Shown piece after piece: positions 16,901-24,365 of a DNA stretch of 31,216 nt. Where the stretch lies: NCBI GenBank assembly GCA_910583985.1, contig CAJTYA010000019.1:1-31216 (forward strand), written 5' to 3'. The position numbers and the translations under genes were made by a program. The stretch comes from an uncultured Alistipes sp. (lineage in GTDB: Bacteria > Bacteroidota > Bacteroidia > Bacteroidales > Rikenellaceae). Positions within the stretch are counted from its first letter, which is position 1; each line of letters starts with the position of its first letter. The notes under the pieces were generated by a model. It had not been told where the DNA came from, did not search any database, and worked only from the letters and a program-made list of their open reading frames with translations.

Positions 16901-17550
16901 AAATGGACGTCGTTCGAGGCGATGTACTTGACGCCGTGCTCGGCGGCCAGACTCAGCAGCACTTCGTTGACCCTCTTTTGATTTTCGTAGACATTCCTAT
17001 CGATGCGGGGTTCCCCGCTGGGGTGGAGCTGCAGTTCGAGGTAATAATCCTCGCCGAAGATGGACTTGAACTCCTCGACGATGCGGTGCGCCTCGTCGAT
17101 GTTCCCCTTCATGATGGCCTGCGGCAGTTCGCCCCCCAGACAGGCCGAGCAACAGATGATCCCCTCGTGATAGGCTCGGAGCAGCTCCTTGTCGATCCGC
17201 GGCCGGTAGTAGAATCCTTCGGTGAAGCCGTAGGAAACGATGCGGGCCAGATTGTGGTACCCTTCGAGGTTCTTGGCCAGCAGGATCAGGTGGTCGCCCC
17301 GCTTGTCCTTGCCGCTCTTGTCGAAACGGCTGCCCCCGGCCACGTACACCTCGCAGCCGAGGATCGGTTTGACGCCCTCCTTTTCGGCCGCGTCGTGGAA
17401 CTCCTTGACGCCGTACATGTTGCCGTGGTCGGTGATCGCCAGCGAGGTCATGCCCAGTTCCTTGGCGCGTTTGAGCAGCGGCTTGATGGCCGCCGCACCG
17501 TCCAGAATCGAATACTGGGTATGTACATGAAGATGGGTAAATTGTGCCAT
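13927..17550 (-). CDS. dnaE: DNA polymerase III subunit alpha
   Basis: A 1207-residue replicative polymerase. The N-terminal PHP domain begins FTHLHVHTQYSILDG. The polymerase core contains PDVDVDFDED near residue 450, which carries two catalytic aspartates. Helix-hairpin-helix and OB-fold regions follow towards the C-terminus. Length and domain order match DnaE of Bacteroidota. The protein extends the chromosome as part of the Pol III holoenzyme. The start codon is ATG at 17550 and a perfect -7 element lies about 30 nt upstream. Downstream on the same strand are the ygbA-like gene and trxA. No frameshift or missing motif was seen. Confidence 0.98.
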   Translation of the reverse strand: MAQFTHLHVHTQYSILDGAAAIKPLLKRAKELGMTSLAITDHGNMYGVKEFHDAAEKEGVKPILGCEVYVAGGSRFDKSGKDKRGDHLILLAKNLEGYHNLARIVSYGFTEGFYYRPRIDKELLRAYHEGIICCSACLGGELPQAIMKGNIDEAHRIVEEFKSIFGEDYYLELQLHPSGEPRIDRNVYENQKRVNEVLLSLAAEHGVKYIASNDVHFIMAEDAPAHDRLICLNTGRDLDDPDRMRYTFQEYLKSEEEMAALFPDHPEALATTAEIAAKVEEYSLEHKPLMPNFPIPDDFPVPEERLRETFLKKMKDDELPDDIRDGRMPLDEAVALHPEYADALTIAKQFRYLEHLTYKGAERRYGELSEAVRKRIGYELSTIEWMGFPGYFLIVWDFIRAAREIGVSVGPGRGSAAGSVVAYTLGITNIDPMKYDLLFERFLNPDRISLPDVDVDFDEDGRADVLHYVVSKYGSQRVAQIVTFGTMAPKQAIKDVARVQKLPLQESNRISKLVPEKPGTTFVKAYKESPELLAEKDSDNPLIRDTMKYAEKLEGSVRQTGVHACGVIIGQDDLEKFAPVAIAKDAELNVVQYEGKLVESVGLIKMDFLGLKTLSIIKDALENIESSTGKKVDIDAIPLDDAATYDLYSRGETTGLFQFESPGMKKHLRNLKPNRFEDLIAMNALYRPGPMEYIPNFIARKHGLEPVTYEIADMEEYLKDTYGITVYQEQVMLLSQKLAGFTGGEADTLRKAMGKKKRDVLDKMKPKFIEGAKKNGHDPKICEKIWGDWEAFASYAFNKSHSTCYAYVSYQTAYLKAHYPAEFMAALLSRNLSDIKKISFFMDECKRMGLSVLGPDVNHSKTRFSVDEGGNVRFGLAAIKGVGEAAVQNIIDVRAEGGKFTSVYDFVERVNLQAVNKKTLENLVIGGAFDAISDLPRSAYLAKDDRDGTMLDALIRYGNRMQSEKNNVQQSLFGGEAAESAVRKPEPPAYTPWSKLETLNRERDVIGIYLSSHPLDDFSLIIKHYCNCSLGDLADLSSMNGRDFVAAGMVTAVMHLTTKTGKPYGRFTIEDYNGSHEFVLFSKDYENFRRFLFEGYYLLIKGKVAPRIYNPNELETRINSIMMLSEAQETLMKEVTVSVPVGDLTEELVDKLSFTARENKGKVVLRVKVYDPATDVAVSLYSKTVKVGLTGDLVRFFDDYSLRYTLM

Positions 17551-17579
17551 TTCGAACCTTTCCCTTTTACTTTATCGGA

Positions 17580-17587
17580 CAAAATTA
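17580..17587 (-). promoter_or_regulatory. -7 promoter element of dnaE
   Basis: TAATTTTG on the minus strand, an exact TAnnTTTG match, 29 nt before the ATG. The -33 position falls in a T-run. Confidence 0.6.
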
Positions 17588-17729
17588 GCGAAAAATACGG
17601 TGCAAAAAAGGACCTCCGGCGAGGATTTTGTCGGAAATATTGCGTATATCGAAAGCAGGCTTCCGCACGGCGCGCACACGCCCGGACGGGAGCCGGAAAC
17701 CGAATCCTCAACCTCGAAAAAGCACAGCT

Positions 17730-17996
17730 ATGGACAGCTCGAAATTCATCACGCTCAGAACCTTTTCCTCCGCCGGCGAAGCCGCCATCTGCCGCAGCCT
17801 GCTCGAAAGCAACGGCATCCGTTGCGAAATCCTCAACGGCGACGCCTCGAACGTATTCCCCGTTCCGGGCGATCTGTCGAAAATCCGCCTGATCGTCAAC
17901 GAAGCGGACGCGCCGTACGCCGAAGAAATCCTTTCCGCAGGATTCGACCGGACGGATTTCGACATCCGAAGCGCCGAAGGAAACGAAAATCCGTAA
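17730..17996 (+). CDS. DUF2007 family protein (putative signal-transducing protein)
   Basis: An 88-residue cytoplasmic protein divergent from dnaE. It has the DUF2007 pattern: a first strand FITLRTFSSAGEA, a helix AAICRSLLESNGIRCEILNGD, and IRLIVNEADAPYAEEIL, with a ferredoxin-like alpha/beta fold expected. Members are often annotated as putative signal-transducing proteins related to PII, without an established role. The frame is open upstream to 17628, but MDSSKFITLRTF at 17730 is the family start. No consensus promoter was found in the 179-nt divergent gap. A strong terminator follows at 18112. Confidence 0.85.
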   Translation: MDSSKFITLRTFSSAGEAAICRSLLESNGIRCEILNGDASNVFPVPGDLSKIRLIVNEADAPYAEEILSAGFDRTDFDIRSAEGNENP

Positions 17997-18058
17997 CACC
18001 GCGAAGACTCCTCAAGACGAAGTCCTTCCGCACGAAACCTTCTCTGTTATAATCTGAA

Positions 18059-18084
18059 GTCTCCGGCCGTTCCCGACCGGAGAC
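18059..18084. other. Hairpin downstream of the DUF2007 gene
   Basis: A perfect 8-bp stem (GTCTCCGG, CCGGAGAC) with a 10-nt loop, without a T-run. It precedes the likely terminator by about 30 nt. Confidence 0.4.
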
Positions 18085-18111
18085 AGCTATCGCAGTACCC
18101 TCGGCAGAGGA

Positions 18112-18149
18112 AAACGCCCCGGCCCGATCCCCGGCCCCGGAGGGCGTTT
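18112..18149 (+). terminator. Likely intrinsic terminator after the DUF2007 gene
   Basis: Arms AAACGCCC (18112-18119) and GGGCGTTT (18142-18149), with further GC pairing inside the loop, followed by CTGTG. The T-run is short because it is part of the stem. Confidence 0.55.
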
Positions 18150-18209
18150 CTGTGCCGAAAGAAAAAAAATTTCAAGGCCCTCCCCGGTCGCACATACCGA
18201 TACATTTTT

Positions 18210-18217
18210 TATCTTTG
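18210..18217 (+). promoter_or_regulatory. -7 promoter element of the M48 protease gene
   Basis: TATCTTTG, exact TAnnTTTG, 85 nt before the start codon. No TTG at the standard distance. Confidence 0.6.
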
Positions 18218-18302
18218 CCCTCGGTTTTCCGCCCCCGGTGCATGTCCTGCAACGAGCGGGGTAGAACCCAGAATAAACAAACGATCAACACCTAACTCAG
18301 AC

Positions 18303-19094
18303 ATGAAAAAAGTTTTCTTTCTGTCCGCTTTGGTCTGCGCACTCTGCGCGACGAACGCTTCCTCCCAGATCCGCATCGGCGGCAAATCGCTCGACACGAA
18401 AAAAATCCTTCAGGCCGGCAGCGACGCGGTGAAAGCGATCACGCTTTCGGACGCCGACATCGCAGCGATGAGCCGCGAAGCCGTCGAATGGATGGACGAA
18501 CACAACCCCGTCTCACCCGACACGTCGGAATACACCCAGCGCCTCATGCGTCTGGTCGAAAACGTGAAAGTGGACGGGTTGGACCTCAACTTCAAAGTCT
18601 ACGAAGTGATCGACATCAACGCCTTCGCCTGCGGCGACGGCAGCATCCGGGTGTTCAGCTCGCTGATGGACATCATGGACGACGCGCAGCTCATGGGCAT
18701 CATCGGCCATGAAATCGGCCACGTCGTACACACCGACGTCAAAGACGCGATGAAGAACGCCTACATGGTATCGGCCGCACGCAACGCGGCGGGAGCCGCC
18801 GGCGGAACGGTCGCCAAACTGACCGAATCGGAACTGGGCAATCTGGTGTCGAGCTTCACCGACGCGCAGTTCTCCCAGAAGCAGGAATATGCCGCCGACG
18901 ACTACGGCTTCGAATTCTGCATCGCCAACGGCGTGGACCCCTACGGCATGGCTTCGGCCCTCGAAAAGCTCGTGGAACTGTCGCAGGGCGCCAAAGCCTC
19001 GGCCGTGCAGAAGATGTTCTCGTCGCACCCCGACAGCGAAAAGCGCGCCGCACGCGTGAGAGCCAGAGCGGACGAATACGTCCAGCAGCAATAA
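18303..19094 (+). CDS. Secreted M48 family metalloprotease
   Basis: A 263-residue protein with a signal peptide (MKKVFFLSALVCALCATNASS). The gluzincin zinc motif HEIGH is at 136-140 and the third ligand Glu195 is in the QEYAADDYG segment typical of M48. The HPDS motif near 242-245 is also conserved in periplasmic M48 proteins such as BepA and LoiP. These act in outer-membrane protein quality control; LoiP-type members degrade misassembled proteins. The length fits the small LoiP-like class without a TPR domain. It has its own promoter and a clear terminator 15 nt after the stop, so it is a single-gene unit. Confidence 0.92.
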   Translation: MKKVFFLSALVCALCATNASSQIRIGGKSLDTKKILQAGSDAVKAITLSDADIAAMSREAVEWMDEHNPVSPDTSEYTQRLMRLVENVKVDGLDLNFKVYEVIDINAFACGDGSIRVFSSLMDIMDDAQLMGIIGHEIGHVVHTDVKDAMKNAYMVSAARNAAGAAGGTVAKLTESELGNLVSSFTDAQFSQKQEYAADDYGFEFCIANGVDPYGMASALEKLVELSQGAKASAVQKMFSSHPDSEKRAARVRARADEYVQQQ

Positions 19095-19108
19095 ACACGT
19101 TCGGCTGC

Positions 19109-19136
19109 CGTCCGGGGCGTTTCGCCGGACGTTTTT
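19109..19136 (+). terminator. Rho-independent terminator of the M48 protease gene
   Basis: CGTCCGG (19109-19115) pairs with CCGGACG (19125-19131), with extra GGCG/CGCC pairing possible, followed by TTTTT (19132-19136). Confidence 0.85.
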
Positions 19137-19232
19137 CCGAAAACGTTCCGACCGTCGCTTTCTTTCGCCAAACAGCGAAGAGGGCGGCGAACGAAAATAA
19201 GCAAGAGCCGTTTTCGGACGGTCTCCGAACAG

Positions 19233-19273
19233 GATTTCACCCCTGTCGCAACGGTCGCGGCAGGGGTGAAATC
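19233..19273. repeat. Palindromic element P1 with AACGGT loop
   Basis: A 17-bp stem: 13 perfect pairs (19233-19245 with 19261-19273) plus four inner pairs, loop AACGGTC. It is related to P2 at 19801 with compensatory changes and the same loop core. Confidence 0.75.
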
Positions 19274-19553
19274 GTTCGGGCGGCACGTCGGATAGCACGG
19301 TCGTTTTTCTTTCCGTCGAGCTCTCTTCTACCCGGCCACTCCCTTCGGACAGAGAGACGCCCCGAAAAAAGCAGAGGGACCCTGTCCGTGCGACATCCCA
19401 GCAACGTGCGGAGAAGTCGTCTTTTGCCCCTCTCCATTCGTTCGCAAGAACAAGAAAATAAAGGCTGCCCTCCGAGCATCCGATACGCCCGTCGGCAGAC
19501 CGTTCCTTTCCCCGGTCCGCCCCGCTTTTAGTCGGATCGCTGTCGCGGAAACA

Positions 19554-19738
19554 GCTCCGGTTCCCTCGATAAAACGACGGAACGGCAGGTTCCAACAGCA
19601 ACCGAACGGACGGAGCCGCCGCAAACCACCGCTCCGATTCCTCCGACAAAATGACGGAACGGCAGGCTCCAAAAGCAACCGAACGGACTGAGCCGTCGCA
19701 GACCACCGCCCCGGCTCCCTCGGCAGGACGACAAGAAG
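19554..19738. repeat. 77-bp tandem repeat, about 2.3 copies
   Basis: Units begin at 19554, 19631 and 19708, exactly 77 bp apart. The first two are highly similar; shared blocks include GACGGAACGGCAGG and GCAACCGAACGGAC. The third is partial and more diverged. The period is not a multiple of three, so a conserved coding role is unlikely. Confidence 0.75.
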
Positions 19739-19800
19739 GAAAACCCAAGAAGCCTAAAAACGAACGGAAAAATCCGAACGACAGGTCTCCCGCAAATGCA

Positions 19801-19838
19801 GTTCGCCCCTGCCGTAACGGTTTGCGGCAGGGGCGAAC
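19801..19838. repeat. Palindromic element P2 with AACGGT loop
   Basis: A perfect 14-bp stem (19801-19814 with 19825-19838) plus a T-G pair, loop AACGGTTT. Compared with P1 the central CCCCTG/CAGGGG is kept, while an A-T pair has become G-C and a T-G pair C-G. It sits 60 nt downstream of the deoxyhypusine-synthase-like gene and could end that transcript. Confidence 0.75.
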
Positions 19839-19898
19839 CCTATCGTTCGGACGCCGTACGTTCCCGTTTTCCGCTCCGTTCTCCGGGCGGCGGCGGGG

Positions 19899-20873
19899 CT
19901 ACCAGCCCAGCACGTAAGCGAAAATCAACGGAGCCACGATCGTCGCGTCGGATTCGACGATGAACTTCGGCGTATCGGGCGCCAGCTTGCCCCACGTGAT
20001 CTTCTCGTTGGGCACGGCACCCGAATAGGAACCGTAAGAGGTGGTCGAGTCGGAAATCTGGCAGAAATAGGCCCAGAACGGCACGTCCTCCCATTCGAGG
20101 TCCTGATACATCATCGGCACGACGCAGATCGGGAAGTCGCCCGAAATGCCGCCGGCGATCTGGAAGAATCCGACGCCCTTGCCGCCGCTATTGGCCCGGT
20201 ACCACTCCGTGAGGAAGATCATCGTCTCGATGCCGCCCTTCACGGTAGAGGCCTTGAGCTCGCCCTTGATGACGTAGGAGGTGAAGATGTTGCCCATCGT
20301 GCTGTCTTCCCAGCCCGGAACGATGACCGGAATGTTCTTTTCGCAGGCGGCCAGCATCCAACTGTTCTTCGGGTCGATTTCGTAGTATTGTTCGAGCTCA
20401 CCGCTGCGGATGAGCTTGTACATGAATTCGTAAGGCAGGTAGCGTTCGCCCTTGTCGTCGGCGTCTTTCCAGATTTTGAACATGTGGCCCTGCAAGCGGC
20501 GGAAAGCCTCCTCTTCGGGGATGCAGGTATCGGTGACGCGGTTCATGTGGTTTTCGAGCAGTTCCCACTCGTCCTGAGGGGTCAGGTCGCGGTAATGGGG
20601 CACGCGCTTGTAGTGCGAGTGGGCCACGAGGTTCATCAGATCCTCTTCGAGGTTGGCTCCGGTGCAGGTGATGATCTGCACCTTGTCCTGACGGATCATT
20701 TCGGCCAGCGAAATGCCCAGTTCGGCCGTACTCATCGCACCGCCGAGCGTAATCATCATTTTACCGCCGGCATCGATGTGGGCTTCGTAGCCTTTGGCGG
20801 CGTCGATCAGGGCGGCCGCGTTGAAGTGGCGGTAATGATGGGTGATAAATCGAGAGATAGGTCCCTTTTCCAT
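19899..20873 (-). CDS. Deoxyhypusine synthase family enzyme (probable polyamine biosynthesis)
   Basis: A 324-residue cytoplasmic enzyme of the deoxyhypusine synthase family. The NAD-binding start is IITCTGANLEED (67-78), a glycine-rich GGISGDFPI follows near 241-249, and Lys296 in ITWGKL corresponds to the lysine that carries the aminobutyl intermediate. True deoxyhypusine synthases modify eIF5A, which bacteria lack; bacterial members are known or proposed to make homospermidine or similar polyamines from spermidine or putrescine. The ATG at 20873 (MEKGPISRF) is the family start, although the frame is open to 21350. A -7 element lies 31 nt upstream. No other polyamine gene is in the window. 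Confidence 0.88.
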   Translation of the reverse strand: MEKGPISRFITHHYRHFNAAALIDAAKGYEAHIDAGGKMMITLGGAMSTAELGISLAEMIRQDKVQIITCTGANLEEDLMNLVAHSHYKRVPHYRDLTPQDEWELLENHMNRVTDTCIPEEEAFRRLQGHMFKIWKDADDKGERYLPYEFMYKLIRSGELEQYYEIDPKNSWMLAACEKNIPVIVPGWEDSTMGNIFTSYVIKGELKASTVKGGIETMIFLTEWYRANSGGKGVGFFQIAGGISGDFPICVVPMMYQDLEWEDVPFWAYFCQISDSTTSYGSYSGAVPNEKITWGKLAPDTPKFIVESDATIVAPLIFAYVLGW

Positions 20874-20903
20874 TTTTATGCGAAAATTTGAGTTTGAATG
20901 ACG

Positions 20904-20911
20904 CAAAGGTA
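20904..20911 (-). promoter_or_regulatory. -7 promoter element of the deoxyhypusine-synthase-like gene
   Basis: TACCTTTG on the minus strand, an exact TAnnTTTG match, 30 nt before the ATG. No TTG at standard spacing. Confidence 0.55.
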
Positions 20912-21411
20912 ACAAATTAAAAGTCCGTTCGGTACTTCCGCCGTAGAAAAAGGCGTGCACTCCGGACCGCCGCCCCTGCCGACCGCCCTGTCGCCGCACG
21001 GAGGAGCAGTGCCGCGGGCAGACGCAGGGACGACCGGCCGTCCCTTCCTCCGCGACGAACCGGCCGCGACGGAATGCCGGCCGTACCGTCATGACCCTAC
21101 CCTTTTGCAAAGAACCCCCGCCGTAAAGGCTCGTCCGCCTGCATCGAACGGAACCGGACATACGGAGCGTCTTCGGGAGAGCGGCACTCCCCCCGCAAGA
21201 CGACGAACGGGCGACGGGACCAACGGGCACACGAAAAAAACGGACCGACGCCATCGGAACTTCCGGATACGGCGGACGGGCACAATCCCGCCCTCCCGGA
21301 CCGATACCGGCAGTCTCCGACAGCGGAACTTCCGCCCACCCTTTCGGCACGCCGTACCGCTACGCCGGAACCGCAGGAGCGGCCCCTCGTGTTTCGGGAC
21401 GGACGGCCCGG
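20912..21411. other. GC-rich spacer without a supported gene
   Basis: Between the end of era and the start of the deoxyhypusine-synthase-like gene. Only accidental open frames. No terminator with a T-run was found for era. Confidence 0.45.
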
Positions 21412-22290
21412 CTACTCGATGTAGCCGAAACGGCGGAGCTGGCGGTCGTCGTTGCGCCAGTCGGGATTGACCTTGACAAAAAGTTGCAGGAAAACCTTCT
21501 TGCCTAAAAACTGTTCCATATCCTCCCGTGCGGCCGTTCCCACGCGTTTGAGCCGCTGGCCCTTATGGCCGATGAGGATGCCCTTCTGGCTGTCGCGTGC
21601 CACATAGATCGTGGCCGCGATGCGGTCGATGGCGGGTTCCTCCTTATACTCGTCGATGGCGATCTCGACCGAATAGGGCACCTCCTTGTCGTAGTTGAGA
21701 AATATCTTCTCGCGAATGATCTCCGACGCGAAAAAGCGCAGCGTCTTGTCGGTGAGCGTATCTTTCGGATAGAACGGCGCGCCTTCGGGCAAGGCGGCCA
21801 GAATGCGGTCGAACAGGCCGCCGATATTGAAATTTTCGAGCGCGGAGACGGGCACGATCTCGGCGTCGGGCAGCGCCTCGCGCCACAGGGCGACCAGTTC
21901 TTCGAGCGCTTCGGGCGTCGTCAGGTCGATCTTGTTGATGACCAGAATCGTCTTGATGCCGCTGCGGGCGATCTTGTCGAGAATCTCGTTGCGATGGTCC
22001 AGCCGCTCGACCACGTCGGTCACGTAGAGGATGACGTCGGCGTCCTTGAGCGCTCCCTGCACGAATTTCATCATCGACTCCTGCAAGCGGTAGTTCGGCT
22101 TGAGGATGCCCGGCGTATCGGAATAGACGATCTGGAAATCGTCGCCGTTGACGATGCCCAGAATCCGGTGGCGCGTGGTCTGCGCCTTGGAGGTGATGAT
22201 CGAAAGCCGTTCGCCCACGAGCGCGTTCATGAGCGTGGATTTTCCCATATTGGGATTGCCGATGATGTTGACGAAACCCGATTTGTGCAT
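21412..22290 (-). CDS. era: GTPase Era (16S rRNA maturation)
   Basis: A 292-residue GTPase with all Era parts: G1 GNPNMGKST (11-19), G3 DTPG (58-61), G4 NKID (119-122), G5 around VSALE, and a C-terminal KH domain with the RNA-binding signature GILIGHKGQRLK. Era binds the 3' end of 16S rRNA and is needed for 30S assembly. The frame is open further upstream to 23019, but MHKSGFVNIIGNPN at 22290 is the family start, and a perfect -7 element lies 20 nt upstream. The P-loop has Asn at its second position where many Era proteins have Arg, a normal Bacteroidota variant. Confidence 0.97.
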   Translation of the reverse strand: MHKSGFVNIIGNPNMGKSTLMNALVGERLSIITSKAQTTRHRILGIVNGDDFQIVYSDTPGILKPNYRLQESMMKFVQGALKDADVILYVTDVVERLDHRNEILDKIARSGIKTILVINKIDLTTPEALEELVALWREALPDAEIVPVSALENFNIGGLFDRILAALPEGAPFYPKDTLTDKTLRFFASEIIREKIFLNYDKEVPYSVEIAIDEYKEEPAIDRIAATIYVARDSQKGILIGHKGQRLKRVGTAAREDMEQFLGKKVFLQLFVKVNPDWRNDDRQLRRFGYIE

Positions 22291-22310
22291 GATTCGGTAA
22301 GATTTGCCGG

Positions 22311-22318
22311 CAAAGATA
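22311..22318 (-). promoter_or_regulatory. -7 promoter element of era
   Basis: TATCTTTG on the minus strand, exact TAnnTTTG, 20 nt before the ATG. This implies a very short leader of about 14 nt. Confidence 0.6.
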
Positions 22319-22380
22319 GGGTTTATTCCCGAACTAACCCGTGCACCCCGCTCTTTTCTTCCGGAGGACGGACGACCGCA

Positions 22381-22417
22381 GCGTCCGGGTCGCCCGAAGC
22401 GGGAACGCCCCGGACGC
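22381..22417. other. Hairpin between era and the Spy-like gene
   Basis: A perfect 9-bp stem (GCGTCCGGG, CCCGGACGC) with a 19-nt loop, next to the terminator hairpin at 22422. It may be a second, downstream terminator stem or an mRNA 3' end protector. Confidence 0.4.
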
Positions 22418-22418
22418 C

Positions 22419-22449
22419 AAAGGCAGAACCCGCCCGTGCAGGTTCTGCC
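22419..22449 (-). terminator. Terminator of the Spy/CpxP-like gene
   Basis: On the minus strand a perfect 9-bp stem (GGCAGAACC, GGTTCTGCC) with a 10-nt loop is followed by TTT. It lies 29 nt after the stop codon. Confidence 0.6.
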
Positions 22450-22478
22450 TCCGATGCCCTTCGGGCGATACGTTCCCC

Positions 22479-22928
22479 CTATCGGCCGCTGCCGGCATCG
22501 GGTCTCCGGGCCGGTCTCTGTCCGTGTGCGGCACGGGCCTGCTTGCGCATTTCGGTCCACTTTTCGTTCTGTTCCGGCGTCAGCACACTGCGGATGAGCG
22601 AATCGGTCCGGCGCATTGCCGCACGGTCGGGTCCCGGTCCCCGGCGAACGGAACCGTCCGGTTTCGCGCACAGCGAGTCGCCTTGGCAACAGCAGCAGGA
22701 CGAATCCTTCCGGGAACGTTCGGCGAAACGGTCCGAGAGAATGCGTTCGATCTCGGCCGTCTGTTCGTCCGTGAGCGAAAGCTGCCGGCTCATCCGCTCG
22801 GTCATCCGTTCGGCCCGTTGTTGGGGCGTCATCCGTTGCCGGTCGCCGCGCGGCCCTTGGGCCCAAAGCGTCGTCGCGGTCAGCAACAGCACGGCCGCCG
22901 CGCCGAAAATTCTCGATCTTTTTTTCAT
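22479..22928 (-). CDS. Secreted Spy/CpxP-like (LTXXQ or DUF4890 type) protein with a Cys cluster
   Basis: A 149-residue protein with a signal peptide (MKKRSRIFGAAAVLLLTATTLWAQ). Two helical segments have the pattern of Spy/CpxP-like periplasmic proteins: MTPQQRAERMTERMSRQLSL then TDEQTAEIERIL (33-64), and SLIRSVLTPEQNEKWTEM (110-127). Such proteins are envelope stress chaperones or metal-responsive adaptors. Between the helical parts is an unusual Cys run, four adjacent Cys at 78-81 and one at 87 (SSCCCCQGDSLC), which is not a family feature and suggests metal binding. The C-terminus is basic and low in complexity. A perfect -7 element lies 33 nt upstream. Confidence 0.8.
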   Translation of the reverse strand: MKKRSRIFGAAAVLLLTATTLWAQGPRGDRQRMTPQQRAERMTERMSRQLSLTDEQTAEIERILSDRFAERSRKDSSCCCCQGDSLCAKPDGSVRRGPGPDRAAMRRTDSLIRSVLTPEQNEKWTEMRKQARAAHGQRPARRPDAGSGR

Positions 22929-22960
22929 AGCGTTTCGTTTTTCGTTTCACGTTACGTTTG

Positions 22961-22968
22961 CAAAAATA
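22961..22968 (-). promoter_or_regulatory. -7 promoter element of the Spy/CpxP-like gene
   Basis: TATTTTTG on the minus strand, exact TAnnTTTG, 32 nt before the ATG. No TTG at standard spacing. Confidence 0.55.
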
Positions 22969-23397
22969 AGACCCGCTTCGCCTCCCGTGGCTCCGCCCCG
23001 GCGGTGAAACGACGAACAAGCGGGGTCAAACGACCTGAGCGGGAAGCGAAACGACCGGCCGACTTTTTTCGATCTTTTTTCCGGAGGTTTCCCGTTCCCC
23101 CGGACGGGGCGCACATGCGGGAACGTCCCCTCCCCGGCACAGCGCCGGAAGCCGCCGATCGCGAGAAATTTCGTCCGCCGGGCGATTTTCCCCGATTCCG
23201 ACCGGAGAAAAGGTTCCGCCGCCCTTGGGGACAGCTCCGGCGAGAACGCTCGGTTGTTCCCGATCCGCTTTCCCGCGCCAACGGTCCGAAAAGAGAAAAC
23301 GCCCGACGCGGAACCGACCGCACGGAACGCCCGCCCGCTCGAACGAACGAACGAACGATAATCGGAACCGGCAACGGCCGCCCGTCCGGCAACGGAT
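22969..23397. other. Spacer with a tetranucleotide repeat
   Basis: No supported gene. It contains four perfect GAAC units (23341-23356), 41 nt after the stop of the nuclease gene. Confidence 0.45.
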
Positions 23398-24342
23398 TCA
23401 CCGCCAGAACGACCGGTCGAGAACCGCCTCGACCCTGTGTTCGATGCTGTCCGGCAGGGCCGCGAAAAAATCCATGCCGAGCTCCTGCTCGACGCTGTCC
23501 ACGCTGCACATGTAATCGGCGAAACGCCCCGCAGGCGGGTCCTCGTTCGGAAGCAGAAAGGCCGCCGCCCGCCACTCCCCGTCGCTGCACACGAGAATCG
23601 CCTTGAAATAGCGCTCCGGAACGCTCACCGATCCGGCGATGCGCGGCAACGAGGCACGGAGTTCCCCGCCCGTAACGATATAGAGCGAATCGTAGCGGAC
23701 GGCCCACCGCCGGACCTGTTCTTCGAGCAACCGCCAAGGGCCCCGGTTGAGTCCCGGCCGCTGGGGCGACACGTTCGACAGATAGAATGTCGCGCCGTTC
23801 TCCTCGGCCGAGTCGTCGCGGTCGGCCGAAGGTAGCAGATGGCCGCGGTCGAAACCGCTGCGGGCATAATCTCGGACGGTAGCCGTAGGCCATCCGCGGG
23901 CGACGACCTCCGGATCGCTCCGGAACACGTTCTTGCGTTCGGTTCCCTTCCGCTGTGCCTCCCGCCGCGTCAGCAGATAAGCCACCCACGCGGCCTGCCG
24001 GCAGGCCGTATCGTACATCAGCGTATAGCGTCCCGCCTCGTTGCGGATCACGAACTCGGAGGAGGCGAAAGCCGGCAACTCCAGTCCCCCGGAAACCGCC
24101 TCCATTCCCGGCCCGACCGTCGTCGCGGAAGGCGTTTCGAAGACGGCGTCGGGAGACGGGCTCCGCTTCTCCCCGCTCTTCGGACGCGCCTGCTGCCCGA
24201 CGGTCCTCTCCGGCGCAGCGGGCCGGAGAGGAACGAACGGACGGCGCGACAACATCACGGCGACGGCCGTCGCGACCAGCAACACGACGATCAGCCGGAT
24301 ATGGTTCCGGCGGGAGACTTTTATCGGAGCGGGTTTCTTCAC
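23398..24342 (-). CDS. Membrane-anchored DNA/RNA non-specific endonuclease
   Basis: A 314-residue protein. A cytoplasmic basic N-terminus is followed by one transmembrane segment (IRLIVVLLVATAVAVML) and a Pro/Ser-rich linker. The catalytic domain from about residue 95 has the NucA/NUC1 motif DRGHLLPSADR with general base His168 and the metal-binding Asn190 (YLSNVSPQ), plus GLNRGPW. The family cuts DNA and RNA with Mg2+ by the beta-beta-alpha-metal mechanism; here the nuclease would face the periplasm and could degrade incoming nucleic acid. The frame opens with TTG at 24354 and has GTG at 24342. I choose GTG because it yields MKKPAPIKVSRRNH directly before the membrane segment and leaves a leader of about 17 nt after the -7 element. 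No ATG is available upstream of the membrane segment. Confidence 0.85.
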   Translation of the reverse strand: MKKPAPIKVSRRNHIRLIVVLLVATAVAVMLSRRPFVPLRPAAPERTVGQQARPKSGEKRSPSPDAVFETPSATTVGPGMEAVSGGLELPAFASSEFVIRNEAGRYTLMYDTACRQAAWVAYLLTRREAQRKGTERKNVFRSDPEVVARGWPTATVRDYARSGFDRGHLLPSADRDDSAEENGATFYLSNVSPQRPGLNRGPWRLLEEQVRRWAVRYDSLYIVTGGELRASLPRIAGSVSVPERYFKAILVCSDGEWRAAAFLLPNEDPPAGRFADYMCSVDSVEQELGMDFFAALPDSIEHRVEAVLDRSFWR

Positions 24343-24365
24343 GGGGTATTCCAAGGAAATATGCC

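Noticed and set aside
13351..17892. Plus-strand open frame of 1513 codons
   Set aside because: It is the mirror of dnaE on the other strand, caused by high GC at third codon positions.
23341..23356. GAAC tetranucleotide repeat as a phase-variation switch
   Set aside because: Only four units, located after the nuclease stop codon and far from the next promoter, so slippage would not change a reading frame.
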